Below are positions 11,319-23,767 of a DNA stretch of 64,000 bases, one piece after another (within the stretch, counting starts at the first letter, position 1; each line of letters opens with the position of its first letter). A program made the translations under genes and the position numbers. Origin of the DNA: Sporothrix humicola (Eukaryota > Ascomycota > Sordariomycetes > Ophiostomatales > Ophiostomataceae). The stretch is taken from positions 186,001 to 250,000 of the forward strand of contig WNYE01000039.1 in assembly GCA_021396245.1 (NCBI GenBank), in the 5' to 3' direction. The notes under the pieces were generated by a model. It saw only the letters and a program-made list of their open reading frames with translations, ran no database searches and was not told where the DNA came from.

Positions 11319-14300
11319 ATGGCCGGGCCGTCCGGGTTCACTGCGCAGCAGCGTGGAAACCCTTTTGCCCGCAACCCGTCAGCCTCTCCGGCGCCTCCTA
11401 ACAACGGCGCCAGCGGCCGGCCCAAGTCGGTGCTCTTCTCAACACCCGCTCCCACATCACCAGGACGACCTTCACACAGCCGCTCTCAGTCACAAGCTAC
11501 ACCATCGGGCATGAACGGCCTTGCCCGGTCAGGAAGCGTTTCACGAACTGGCGGCTACGACCGCTCTCGTGAGGGCACACCAGCTTCTGGCACATTTGCT
11601 CCCTCGTTCATCAAGACCGAGGAGATGAAGCAGCGCAGCATTGACGTTGTGCGCGGCATCGAGGGCGAGAACGACTTCTCCGGCAAGCGCTATGTCTGGC
11701 TGAAAGATCCCCAGACTGCCTTTGTCAAAGGCTGGATCGTTGAGGAGCTTGGAGGCAACCGCATCCTTGTGCAATGTGAGGATGACACTGTAAGTTTTGA
11801 TCTGGGATCATTTTTGGACAAGATACTACGAGTAACAGGATCAGAAGGCTCACCTACATTACCCAACCACAGCAGCGCGAAATCGATGCCGAGAGCGTCG
11901 ACAAAGTGAACCCCGCCAAATTCGATAAGGCGAACGACATGGCCGAGCTGACGCACCTCAACGAGGCTTCTGTTGTGCACAACCTGCACATGCGGTACCA
12001 GGCCGACCTCATCTACACATACTCCGGCCTTTTCTTGGTCACCGTCAACCCTTACTGCCCGCTTCCCATCTACTCGAACGAGTACATCAACATGTACAAG
12101 GGCCGCAGCCGGGAAGACACCAAGCCGCACATCTACGCCATGGCCGACGAGGCTTTCCGGAACCTGGTCGACGACGGCGAGAACCAGAGCATTCTTGTCA
12201 CCGGCGAGTCTGGTGCTGGCAAGACGGAAAACACCAAAAAGGTCATCCAGTACCTGGCCGCAGTGGCCCACAACGACAACCCGACCGGCAAGAGCCGGGG
12301 CTCATCACACTCTAACCTCTCCGCCCAGATCCTGCGCGCCAACCCGATCCTCGAAGCCTTTGGTAACGCGCAGACCGTCCGCAACAACAACTCGTCCCGT
12401 TTCGGTAAATTCATCCGCATCGAATTCCACAACAACGGCTCCATTGCTGGTGCCTTCATCGACTGGTACCTTCTCGAAAAGTCGCGTGTTGTTCACATCA
12501 ACAGCCAAGAGCGGAACTACCACATTTTCTACCAGCTGCTCAAGGGCGCCGACCGCCGCTTGCGGCAAGACCTGCTGCTGGACAGCATGGGCGTGGAGGA
12601 CTTTGCCTACACGCGGGAAGGCAATGACATCATCAGCGGCGTCTCGGACCAGGACGAGTGGGAGTCTCTCATGGAAGCATTTTCTGTCATGAACTTCTCT
12701 GACCAGGACCAGACGGCTATTCTTCGGACAATTGCGGCCGTCCTGCATCTCGGCAACATCACTGTCATGAATGAGAGCCGTGGCGCTGACCAGGCACGGT
12801 TGGCTCCCGATGCCAAGATCCACGCTGAGAAGCTCTGCAGACTTCTCGGTGTTCCTGTTGAGCCTTTCCTTGAGGGTCTGCTCCATCCTAGGGTGAAGGC
12901 CGGTCGCGAGTGGGTTAAGAAGGTGCAGACCCCCGACCAGGTGCGTCTGGCTATCGATGCCCTGGCAAAGGGTATCTACGAGCGCGGTTTTGGCGACCTT
13001 GTCACGCGGATCAACCGTCAACTGGACCGTGCTGGCATGATGGGCATGGACGACTCCCGCTTTATCGGCGTGCTCGATATTGCCGGTTTCGAAATCTTTG
13101 AGGAGAACAGTTTCGAGCAGCTATGCATCAATTACACCAACGAGAAGCTGCAGCAGTTCTTCAACCACCACATGTTTGTTCTCGAACAAGAAGAGTACGC
13201 ACGGGAGCAGATTGAGTGGCAATTCATCGACTTTGGCCGCGATCTGCAACCTACTATTGACCTGATCGAGCTGTCTAACCCGATCGGTATCTTCTCCTGC
13301 CTCGATGAAGACTGCGTCATGCCCAAAGCTACTGATAAGTCCTTCACCGAGAAGCTCAACTCTCTGTGGGAAAAGAAGTCGACCAAGTACCGGCCATCAC
13401 GACTCCGCAACGGCTTCATCCTTACGCACTACGCTGCAGAGGTCGAGTACTGCACCAACGACTGGCTCGAAAAGAACAAGGATCCCCTGAACGACAACAT
13501 CACCCGCCTTCTCGCTGCCTCTACCGATAAGCACGTCGCTAACCTGTTTGTGGACTGCGCCGATCACGACGATGACCACAGCACTGCCGTTGTCGGCCGC
13601 AGCAGCCGGGTCAAGAAGGGCCTTTTCCGCACTGTCGCCCAGAGACACAAGGAACAGCTCTCGCAACTTATGGCACAGCTTCATTCTACACACCCCCACT
13701 TTGTTCGCTGTATCCTGCCCAACCACAAGAAGCGCCCCAAGCAGTTCAACAACCTTCTTGTTCTCGACCAGCTTCGCTGCAACGGTGTCCTCGAGGGTAT
13801 TCGCATTGCTCGCACTGGTTTCCCCAACCGCCTTCCATTTGCCGAGTTCCGCCAGCGGTATGAGGTTCTCTGCCGTGATATGCCCAAGGGCACTTACCTT
13901 GAGGGCCAGGCGGCTGCTGCTATGATCCTTGACAAGCTTGGCATGGACAAGGCTCTCTTCCGTATTGGTCTTACCAAAGTCTTCTTCCGGTCTGGTGTTT
14001 TGGCTGAGCTGGAAGAGCAGCGTGACGCTCTGATCAACGAGATAATGTCCCGTTTCCAGGCCGTCGCACGCGGCTTCAGCCAACGCCGCATTGCCTACAA
14101 GCGCCTTTACCGCGCCGAAGCAACTCGGGTCATCCAGCGTAACTTCCACGCCTACCTCGACCTGTGCGACAACCCATGGTGGCAGCTGCTGGTCAAGATG
14201 CGCCCCCTTCTTGGTGCTACTCGCACTGCATCCGAGGTCAAGCGCCGCGATGAAACCATCCGCCAGCTGCAGAACGAAATGCAGCAGCACGCTGAAGGTC

Positions 14301-17300
14301 GCATGAAGCTAGAGGACGACCGCCGTGCTACTCTTGCTGAGATGGCGCGTATCCAGCAAACACTCGAGAGTGAGCGCGCCCTGGCTCTGGACAAGGAGGA
14401 AATCTTCAAGCGTCTGCAGCAGCGCGAGGCCGAACTCGAGGATAAGCTTTCTGGTGCCCTCGATGATCAGGAACGCCTCGAGGACCAGCTTGACGATCTC
14501 TTGGATGCTAAGAAACGTGCTGGAGACGAAGTTGAGAAGTATCGCATGCAGCTTGAGCAGGCCGCCACCCTCATTGGCCGCCTCGAGGAAGAAAAGAAGG
14601 AGCTTGCCCAGCAAATCACCCGTCTCGAGCAGGATGTGAACGAGGCCGCGCAGAGACAGTCTGAGCGCAGCGAGCAGGAGATGGTTCTTGCCGACGAAGT
14701 CAAGATGTTGCAGAGCCAGCTTTCCATTAAGGACCGCAAAGCGCGTGATCTCGAGGGCCGCCTTCTTGCCGTCGACCAGGATGCTGCTGTCAAGCTGGCC
14801 ACTGCCCAGAAGGAGCTTCAGGCTTCGCGGCAAAAGGAGCAGCGCCTTGCCATGGAGAACCAGGACGCCCAGCAGCGTCTTGCCCAACTGTCACAAACCT
14901 CGACCGACTACGAGGATCTTGTGCGGCAAAAGGAAAGCGAGCTTGCCCTTCTTCGCAGTGACAACAAGAAGTATGAGGCGGAACGCCGGTCTTTTGAAGA
15001 TCACCGCCGCTCGCTGGCTGCCGAAAAGGAGAAGGCTGCATCTCGTCTTCGCGAGGTCCAGGCCGAAATTGTCGCCATGCGCTCTCAAGAATCGCAGTTC
15101 CGCCGCGAGGCAGAAGATGCCAAGAAGCTGCTCGAGGCACGTCTCTCGGAGGATGCCCAGGCCGACCAGAACCGTCGTGTGCTGGAGTCGCAGATCAAGG
15201 ATCTCAAGGAGGAGCTCTACAAGATCCAGATGGAGCTCAGCCGTGAGCGCCAATCGCGCGACGACGTGCTTTTGTTGAGCGAACACAAGTACCAGAAACT
15301 GCAAGAAGAGTTTGACCACCTCAACGAGTCCAAGATCATTATTGAGAAGGAGCTGTACGCCCAGCAGGACACTCTTCGGCGGACAATGGAGGCTCGCAAG
15401 GCTATTGAGAAGGAGCGTGATGACGCGCGCCAGGAGGTGCGCCGTCTTCGCGTGGCCAAGGCCGAAGCTGAGGAGGCGCGCATGGAGGCAGAGACATCTG
15501 GTGAGCGCCAGGCTCTGCGGATGGCCAGAGAGCGTGAGGAAAGCCTTCTGCGCGACCTCGATGCTGCTCAAGAGCGCCTGCGCTGGTTCGAGGGCGAGCG
15601 CGCCCGTCTCAGCTCCGAAGTCGAAAACTTGAATAAGCTCATTGTTTCGTCGGGCGAGTTCGGTCTCAAGAATGACCAGGCCAAGGAACGGATGGAGCGC
15701 GAGCTTCAGACCGTCAAGAGCCGCTTGACCGCATCTGAGAACGACAACCGGGCTCTGCTTAACAAGCTTCAGCAGAAGGGCCTGGAGATTGCCCGGTCCA
15801 CTTCCCGCGCCGGCGAGGCCTCGCGTGGCCAGCTCCAGATCTTGCAGCGCGAGAAGGCTCGCCTGGAAGAGCTCAACAACAAGCTCAACAAGCAGCTCGG
15901 CGAGTCACAGATGACTGCTGCCTCCCTCGAGAAGAAGGTGGAGAAGCTCAACCTGGATCTTGAAGACATGAACCACGAAGTGGCCCGCGAGGTCAAGAGC
16001 AGCCGCAATGCCGAGAAGGTGTCTTCCAACGCAACATCACAACTCGCCGAGGTCAACCGGGCCATGGAGGCTGAGCGCCAGCTGCGTGGCCAAGCTCAGG
16101 GCACACTCCGGACTGTCCAAGCTACTCTTGAGTCGCGCGACCGTGAGCTTTCTGATCTCCGCAGCCAAATGCTGCGCATCCTCAAGACAGTCGACCCTGC
16201 ATCACCTGTGGTCAATGCACCCACCGATGGCGGCAAGGAGCGTTTCCCGACCAGCAAGGACTTCTTCAACTTGGAACGCAAGATTGAGGAGCTGCAGCAA
16301 GACCTTCGTGTTCAGCAGGCTGGCCGCAGTAATGCTGAGGCCCAGCTGGCAGAGCTCCGTGCCCAGCAGCAATCCTCCCCTGTTCTCCAGCGCGGTCGCC
16401 TCGAGGAGATCGATCCCAATGAGGCGCCGTACTTCAACAACGGCTCGCCCACGCAGACCAAGAAGAACAAGGCAAACGGCAGCCGCCGCATCTCCAACGG
16501 CCACCTCAACAACACTGCCTCGACACCGCCCCGGCAGCTATCTTCGGCCATGCCCGACTCCGCTCGTTCCGACCGCACAGCGGAGATACTCAGTTTCAAC
16601 AACCGCATGGACCTCAAGGCTGAGATGGAGGAGCTCCAGAACCAGCTGCAGCTCGCCCAGATGCAGAACCGGCACCTCCAGAGCCAGCTCGAGCGCGCTG
16701 AGTCGGCCGGTACTGGCAACCTCAACGGCGGCAGTCTTAAGAACAACAGCCGCGTTGAGAAGCTAGAGAAGGCTAACAGCCGGCTGCACGACCTGCTCGA
16801 CGACTCCGCAAAGAAGGTGTCGGCCCTCGAGAAGGCTCTGCGTACGGGCGAGCTTTCACTGCATGACATCCAGGCTCGGTCGCACGAGGAGATCCTCGAC
16901 TTGCTTAACAGCCAAGAAGAGTCGCGCCGGTCCCTGCTCCACAGCCACAAGGACGCCGTGGCCGAGCTGACGGACATCAAGGAGCACTTTGACAAGCTGC
17001 GCCACGACCGCGCTCAGATGGAAGTCGATCTCCGCGACGCCAAGTCGGAGCTCCAGGAGATGGGTCAGGCCCGCGAGCAGGAGGCTGCCAGCCGCAACCA
17101 GCTTCTCCAAGAGTTTGCCGACCTCCAGATCCGCCTCGACGCGGAAGCTTCCAAGCTCGTCGACGTGACGGCCAGCCTTAACTTGTACAAGGGCCGTGCC
17201 GACGAGTACTTTGGCAAGCTGGAGCAGGCCGAAATGGCCGTCCTCAAGGCCACCCGTGCCGAGCAGTTCGCCAAGACCCAGGCACGCGAGGCGGAGGAGA

Positions 17301-18841
17301 CGTATGCCGAGGTGATGGCGCAGCGCAAGAAGATGGACGCCACAGTCGAGGATCTGCAGCGCCAGAACCAGCGCCTTGAGGAGCGCCTTGAGGACCTGTC
17401 GACCGATCTGGAGGCAGTGACCCAGGCCAAGAAGCGCCAGCAGCACGAGCTCGAGGACTACCGCAGCCAACGTGCCATGGACATTGAGGACACGGAGACG
17501 AGCATGGAGCAGACACGCAAGAAGTACCAGGCGGAGTTTGCGACGCTCACCAAGGAGCTCGACCTGGCGCGCGAGGAGAAGCTGTTCAAGCAGGCCGAGA
17601 TTACGCGGCTGCGCGAAGAGCTGGAGGAGCTTCGGTCCAAGTGGGATGACGAGGTGCTCAACAGCTCGACGTGGGCCAAGGAGAAGACGCGGCTGGAGAC
17701 GACGCTCTCGGACGTTGTGTCGTCGCGCGACGAGGCCGTCCAGGCGCACAACGAGGCGCAGGGCCGCATTGTTAACCTGCTCTCGCAGGTGCGCACCCTC
17801 CGGTCGGCTGTCGATGAGGTCACCTCGGAACGCGACTCGCTCGTGCGTGAGAAGCGCAGCGTCGAGGCGCGTCTCGAGGAGGCCAAGACGGGTTTGGAGG
17901 AGCTTGCTGCTCGCGGTGCCAGCCCGTCTCTCCGCGACGCCGCCAACACCGACAAGGTTCTGCTGGATCTCCGGTCTAGCCTGGCTCAGCAGGAGGACAT
18001 TGCCGCTGCTGCTGTCGAGAAGATGCGCCGTGCCGAGGCCCTTGTTGCCGAGGTGCAGAAGGACATGACGGCCGAGCGCGATGCTAGCGTCAAGCTGCAG
18101 ACGGAGAAGACGGCGCTGGAGAAGACGCTCAGCGAGGTGCAGGTCAGGCTGGTGGACCTCGAGACCAAGGGCTACTCGAGCGCCAGCCAGGACATTAAGT
18201 TCTTGAACAAGCGGGTTCAAGAGGTGAGTTACCGCACACTTTATAACATTTATTTTAAATGATCAGGTTACTAACGCCCACAGCTCGAAACACAATTAGA
18301 GGCGCACGAGCAGGAGCAGGCACAGTCCAACCGGTCGGTCCGTAACGTGGACCGCATCGTCAAGGACCTGCAGGGCCAGCTGGAGCGCAAGGACAAGCAG
18401 AACGGACAGCTGCAGGACGACGTGACGCGGATGCGCGACAAGGCCGACAAGCTGCTCAAGACGATTGACGAGTTGCAGGCGTCCGAGTCGAGCATTCAGC
18501 TGACGGCGCGCCGGGCCGAGCGTGAGCTGCGCGAAGAGAGGGAGAAGGCCCTGCGCCTCGAGCGCGAACTCGAAGGGTGGAAGAACATGGGCAGCGCCAG
18601 CGGCAGTGTGAGCGGCGGCAGCATTGCCAGCGGCAGCATGCGGCGCACAGGGACGCAAAACACATTCCGGTCGTCGATCCTCGGCCACACGGCGTCGACA
18701 GCAACAACTCGCACGACACTCTCGACAGTATCGTCCGCGTCGTCGACAGCAACCGACCCCGAGATCTCGCCCGACATTCCCAAGCGCAAGAGTAGCATTG
18801 GCCGCGCAAGAGCCCCAAGTATGACCAAGGGCTTCTTGTAA
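11319..18841 (+). CDS. MYO2: Class II myosin heavy chain (3 exons, 2459 aa)
   Basis: Exons are 11319-11789, 11873-18223 and 18284-18841 (introns of 83 and 60 nt). The product is a conventional non-muscle myosin that forms the cytokinetic/septal actomyosin ring. In order: a Ser/Pro-rich disordered extension (1-120), an SH3-like N-domain (VWLKDP... about 126-160), then the motor. The motor has P-loop GESGAGKT at 268-275, switch I NNNSSRFGK at 328-336 and switch II DIAGFEIF at 559-566. IQ-like light-chain sites lie near 880-925, then the invariant-proline junction (near 930), then roughly 1400 residues of coiled-coil tail, interrupted around 1600-1700 by a Ser/Asn/Pro-rich break. A Ser/Thr-rich non-helical tailpiece ends in KSSIGRARAPSMTKGFL. 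The length is close to Aspergillus MyoB. All ATPase motifs look intact. The symbol follows yeast/fission-yeast usage. The intron-1 acceptor is a CAGCAG tandem (see findings). Confidence 0.97.
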
Positions 18842-19875
18842 GCGGTTCCACGCTGCACAAAGAGGTGGGACAACAGTTGTATGATTACGATGCACAATGG
18901 AACATGGGACAGAGGAAGGGTGCATTTGTGAGGTGCTGGGTTTGATTCTAATTTTTGCTTTTTTTTGCTTTCGCTTTCTGCCTTTTGCTTAAGCTTTTGC
19001 TCTTTTTGTTGGTTTGGACCTGCCCTTTTTGGACTTATCGTTTGACTCATATTTACTTGCTTGGATGGTTCAGCACGAGATGGGCGTTATGTTTGTTTTC
19101 CTTGTCTAGTAATGAAAGCCATCTTTTTCTCTGACTCCTTGACGCGTCTGGCTAGTTTAATTGACTGTTATCTAATGGTGTCGTGTTGGTATTGTTGATC
19201 GATTGTCGGTGTAAGTCAGACGTCAGATAACAAGGAGTTGGAGACCGCCCTTTCACGCTTGTAGAGGGGTTGACAGTGTCTTGACGTGAAAGATTTCACT
19301 AAAAAAGGTTGAGCGTAAGACTTTTTTTAGCGTATCAGAGTGTGATTGGCCCAGGAACACATGCCGGCCCCTCCTGTACTTTTTGGTGCATACAATTTTG
19401 GTGCGATAACATGTACCTCTTATCGAACGCGTCGCGTTTCGCGGTGAGCGAGGTCACGTGGAAAAACTTTAAACTTTTTTTTTCTTCGAGTTTTGCCCCA
19501 TCGAACCTGCCTTCGCCGTTCCCTTTTACTGTCTCCCTCTCCTTCCTTTCTCTCCCTCCTTCTCTCTTTTTTTTCTCCCTTTTTCTCCCCCCCCCCTCTC
19601 CTCTCCTCCTCCTCCTGGTCCTACTCTCTTGAAAAGACATTGACGATTTATTTCGAAGCCGAAACATTTTACGACAGAAGAAAAGAAGACGAAGAACTGA
19701 AAGAAAGTTCAAAGAAAAAGGAAAATCCGAACAAAGGACTGCCCCGCCAGAGCAGAAGCAGAAATTTTGCACCCTTGCATCTTACGTCTTTTTTTCTTTT
19801 CTTCCAACCTTCTTTCTTCTCAACCCTTTCCCCCCCCAACCTTTTTTAAGAGAGACCCAGGATCCCACCGGCACG
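18842..19875. other. Spacer between MYO2 and CTP synthase, with pyrimidine tract
   Basis: Contains the MYO2 3' UTR (T-rich, about 18900-19100) and the CTP synthase promoter/leader. From about 19480 to 19620 and again 19785-19850 the plus strand is almost pure C/T, including an 11-C run near 19590. Such CT tracts are common just upstream of highly expressed fungal genes. No coding signal. Confidence 0.6.
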
Positions 19876-21899
19876 ATGAAGTACGTGCTGGTGTCAGGAG
19901 GTGAGTGACCTTGAGGAACGAGGACGAGGAGAGACGGGGGTCGACAGACGATCGAGTCAACAATGCCGGCGTGAAATAATAAAGAAATGAAAGAAAGAGG
20001 GGGAACGAAAAGGCGGGATGGCCGTTGCGTCAGACCGTTCTTGAGGACATGGGGATATGGGTCATCGGTGGACATGGCTCAATGCATTGTCGTTGTCGTT
20101 GTCATTGCCATTGTGACGTTAAACTGAGACTGAATTCCTGGATACTAACGACAACAGGTGTGATTTCGGGTGTCGGCAAGGGCATTATCGCCTCTAGCAC
20201 GGGCCTTCTGCTCAAGACCATGGGCCTGACGGTGACGAGCATCAAGATCGACCCCTACATGAACATTGATGCCGGCACCATGGCCCCCACCGAGCACGGC
20301 GAGGTCTACGTTACCGACGACGGCGGCGAGATGGATCTCGACATTGGCCACTACGAGCGCTATCTGCTGACGACGCTGACCCGCGACCACAACCTGACGA
20401 CCGGCAAGATCTACCAGCAGGTCATTGAGCGCGAGCGCCGCGGCGACTACCTGGGCAAGACCGTCCAGGTCGTGCCCCACCTGACCAACGCCATCCAGGA
20501 CTGGATCGAGCGCGTGGCCCAGATCCCCGTCGATGAGTCGGGCAACAAGCCGGACGTCTGTGTTATCGAGCTCGGCGGTACCGTTGGCGACATTGAGAGC
20601 GCTCCCTTTATCCACGCCATGAGCCAGTTCCCCCGCCGTGTCGGCAAGGGCAACTTTATGCAGATCCACGTCTCATACGTGCCCGTCATTCCCCCCGGCC
20701 CCCACGGCGAGCAAAAGACCAAGCCCACGCAGCGTGCCGTGGGCGATGTGCGCAGCGCCGGTCTGCGCCCCGACCTGATTGCCTGCCGCTGCGAGCGCCC
20801 GCTCGAGGACGGCGTCATCCAAAAGATTGCAAACATGTGCCAGGTCGAGAAGGAGCAGGTGCTGACCGTCCACAACGTGTCGAGCACGTACCACGTCCCG
20901 CTGCTGCTGCGCCAGCAGAAGCTGCGCGAGAGCATCAGCGGCCTGCTGGAGCTCAACGCGCCCAGCGCCCCGCAACCGTCCAAAGCGCTCATCGACAACG
21001 GCACCAAGATGTGGCAGGAGTGGGTGTCGCGCACGCGCGCGCAGGACGGCGGCAACCTCGACACCGTCACCATCTGCCTGGTCGGCAAGTACACCAACCT
21101 CGAGGACGCCTACATTAGCGTCGGCAAGTCGCTCGAGCACGCCGCCATGTTCTGCAAGAAGAAGCTCAACCTCGTGTGGGTGGACTCGTCCAACCTCGAG
21201 GACACCGCGCTCGAGGAGCAGCCCGCCAAGTTCCACGAGGCCTGGCACGCCGTGTGCACGGCCGACGGCATCCTGGTGCCGGGTGGCTTCGGTATCCGCG
21301 GCACCGAGGGCATGATCAAGGCCACCACCTGGGCGCGTACCAAGAACGTGCCCTTCCTCGGTGTCTGCTTGGGCATGCAGCTCGCCGTCATTGAGTACGC
21401 GCGCAACGTCTGCAACCTGCCCGGCGCCGGCAGCGAGGAGCTCCACCCCGGCTGCGAGAACCCGGTCATTGTCTACATGCCCGAGGTCGACCGCACCAAG
21501 CTGGGCGGCACCATGCGCCTCGGCAAGCGCGAGTGCGTCTTCCAGCCCGGCACTGCCGGCTGGTCCAAATTCCGCGCCATGTACGGCGACGACGTGCCCT
21601 CGATCCAGGAGCGCCACCGCCACCGCTACGAGGTCAGCCCGGACAAGATGGCCACGATCGAGAAGTCGGGCGACTTTGTCTTTGTGGGCAAGGACGACAA
21701 GGGCGAGCGCGTCGAGGTCATTGAGATCCGCAACCACCCCTTCTTCGTGGGCGTGCAGTTCCACCCAGAGTACCTGAGCCGCGTGCTGGCGCCGAGCAAG
21801 TCGTACCTGGGCTTCTTTGCCGCCGCCGCCGGCGTGCTCGACGAGGTCTCGGCCTCGTCCAGCGGCAAGCCCCTCGTTGTGTCCAAGGACGACGAGTAA
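19876..21899 (+). CDS. URA7: CTP synthase (2 exons, 588 aa)
   Basis: Makes CTP from UTP, ATP and glutamine, the last step of de novo pyrimidine synthesis, in the cytosol. Exon 1 is only 25 nt (19876-19900, MKYVLVSG plus a split Gly). A 257-nt intron (donor GTGAGT, branch CTAAC, acceptor ACAACAG) leads to exon 2, 20158-21899. The joined N-terminus reads VLVSGGVISGVGKG, the amidoligase P-loop. It is followed by the KIDPYMNIDAGTMAPTEHGEV and DDGGEMDLDIGHYERY blocks of the synthetase half. The class-I glutaminase half (about 300-560) has its nucleophile at Cys412 (GVCLGMQ) and the catalytic His544/Glu546 in QFHPEY. All key residues are present and the length is normal. The family is usually controlled by CTP feedback and filament formation. 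URA7 is the yeast name; which yeast paralogue is closest cannot be told. Confidence 0.98.
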
Positions 21900-22400
21900 G
21901 GGCATGTGTATCTGTACATACATAGATTTTTTTACTTTTTATACGTTCAAGAGAAAGAGTGCTTGCATATTCGGATATAGAGCAATCTAATGTCGGGTGA
22001 AATAATAGAATGATACCGCATTTTTCATATTTTTTTAACAAATATAAGCATACATGCTCTCAAATTGAATCCAACGTGCCATCGGCGTGACTTTTGACCA
22101 ACTCAAAACGAGATACAATAGCGCGATGGTTGCACAATGGTGACGAGGCTGTGAGACGTTTCTTTGGTCCTCTTGTTCTTTTCTTTTGTCTTGACATCTG
22201 GTTTGTTGCATTTTTCACGTCGTTGTTCACCTTGTGCAACTGGCCTAGTTTGTTTAACAATAAGAGGGGTTGGAGGGGTAAAAAGAAGAGGCATTCCGAA
22301 AGTGTTGTCGTCTGGTGGGTGACGAGAATTCAAGTGGGACAAAGAGAAAGTCAAATAAATACGTCGTAAACAAAAATAAATTAAAGAATGCTGGACAACC
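21900..22400. other. 3' flank of CTP synthase
   Basis: AT-rich 3' UTR and spacer of about 500 bp up to the tRNA terminator. No gene seen. Confidence 0.6.
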
Positions 22401-22405
22401 AAAAA
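22401..22405 (-). terminator. RNA polymerase III terminator of tRNA-Ala
   Basis: A run of five T on the minus strand, nine bases past the 3' end of the tRNA. This is the expected Pol III stop signal. Confidence 0.7.
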
Positions 22406-22414
22406 GAAACACAT

Positions 22415-22486
22415 TGGAGCAGTAGGGGATCGAACCCTAGGCTTCTCGCATGCAAAGCGAGCACTCTACCACTGAGTTACAGCCCC
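22415..22486 (-). tRNA. tRNA-Ala, anticodon UGC
   Basis: A 72-nt gene that folds fully. The acceptor strands GGGGCTG and CTGCTCC pair with one G-U and one U-U mismatch. The D arm is ACTC/GAGT, the anticodon arm CTCGC-TTTGCAT-GCGAG with anticodon TGC, the variable loop AAGCC, and the T arm TAGGG-TTCGATC-CCCTA; A is the discriminator base. There is no intron and CCA is not encoded. The A box (TAACTCAGTGGT-like) and B box (GGTTCGATCCC) internal Pol III promoters are intact. It lies between CTP synthase and the orphan gene. Confidence 0.97.
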
Positions 22487-23767
22487 ATTTAATCTCGTGT
22501 GGACTGGCGGAAATACCAGCAAGGGTACAAGAGGGCGTGGGCATAAACCCTACGAAAGAATAGTAAGATACGTGGTAATACTGAACACAAACGTCTGTTG
22601 ACAGACACAGACATGACAACAATTGCCGATGCTGGGTCGCAAAGAGGTGCTGCCAGCATGGCAAAGTAGTACGAGCCTCTGTGATAGTGTACTGTATTTT
22701 TGTGTTCCCTTGTCTCGTGTTTATTTTATTCAGTGATGCCTTATTGTCGGGCATAGCATGTGATGATAATTGAAATTGATTTACTGTGAATTGACGGAGT
22801 GATTGCTTCTTGCCTGAGAATCCTAATATCGAGTTCTTGTTTGTATTTCTAGATGAAGGTTGTTGCACATTATCCGGGTGCTGTATTAGAATTGCTTACA
22901 ATTATATCTCTACCATCATGTTCTCTGTACAAACAGCTTGATATTCATATACTAGCCTCAATATATGCTTATCAACATGGTGCTATCCCAAGAAACATAG
23001 GCTCTGGATGGAGGCTCATCTAGAGGTGCACATGATGAACGAACAAGAATGCACAAACATATCGTAAACATCGGTGAGAACATATGGAGTCGCAAACAAA
23101 CTTTACAGCCCAACGTATGTACCACAAGATGACCATATCCCAACAAAACACCCGCACAACACCCCTCATCCCATCACCATTGTCCCTCCACGATGCCCAT
23201 CTGACCACTTATCTTCTTTCCTTAACCTCATTCCCAGTCCCGTCTAGCTCACCGACGTCATAAGGCAGCAGAGTTTGGGAGAGCCCGAAAGCTTGTCACC
23301 TGCCAAAATCCAGGCCGGCCTTATTTTTCATGTCGTGCTTCTGTACACATCCCCATCTTTGTGTATCTGGGGGCATCTGCCCATCATCGTCTGCAAGAAA
23401 TACTGCTTGAGCCTCATCATCATATGCTGTGTAAAGATGTGTACGATATCGCTTGATATCCAGGCATCCAATCTTTGGGCCATCATCTAGATGCTCGTCT
23501 ATCGTCCGAACTTCGCTCGTAGAAAATTCTGTGCGTGTCAGAATCAACCTTGTCGGTGTGGACTCTACCGTCTGTTCAGCCCGACTCTTATATCTAAACA
23601 CGATGCGTTTTCCGACTCTTTGTCCATTGTAGTTTGCAAAACATACGGTGAAGAATATCCTCTTTCGTGTCTTTCTCATCGTTGTTTGCTATCACGACAA
23701 GGACTTATATATCGTCTTTCACATTCAACATTTTAATTTTCCTTCTTTCCATCGGATCACCACAATC
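22487..23767. other. Spacer upstream of the 958-aa orphan gene
   Basis: About 1.3 kb with no coding signal. It holds the tRNA 5' flank and the promoter of the gene starting at 23768. Confidence 0.6.
23706..23711 (+). promoter_or_regulatory. TATATA element before the orphan gene
   Basis: TATATA 57-62 bp upstream of the ATG. It could be the TATA box if the 5' UTR is short (about 30 nt). Inference from position only. Confidence 0.35.

Noticed and set aside
16856..18220. 454-codon antisense frame in MYO2
   Set aside because: Leu/Val/Arg-rich shadow typical of GC-rich coiled-coil genes; no domain.
20673..21923. 416-codon antisense frame in CTP synthase
   Set aside because: Shadow of the strongly codon-biased sense frame.
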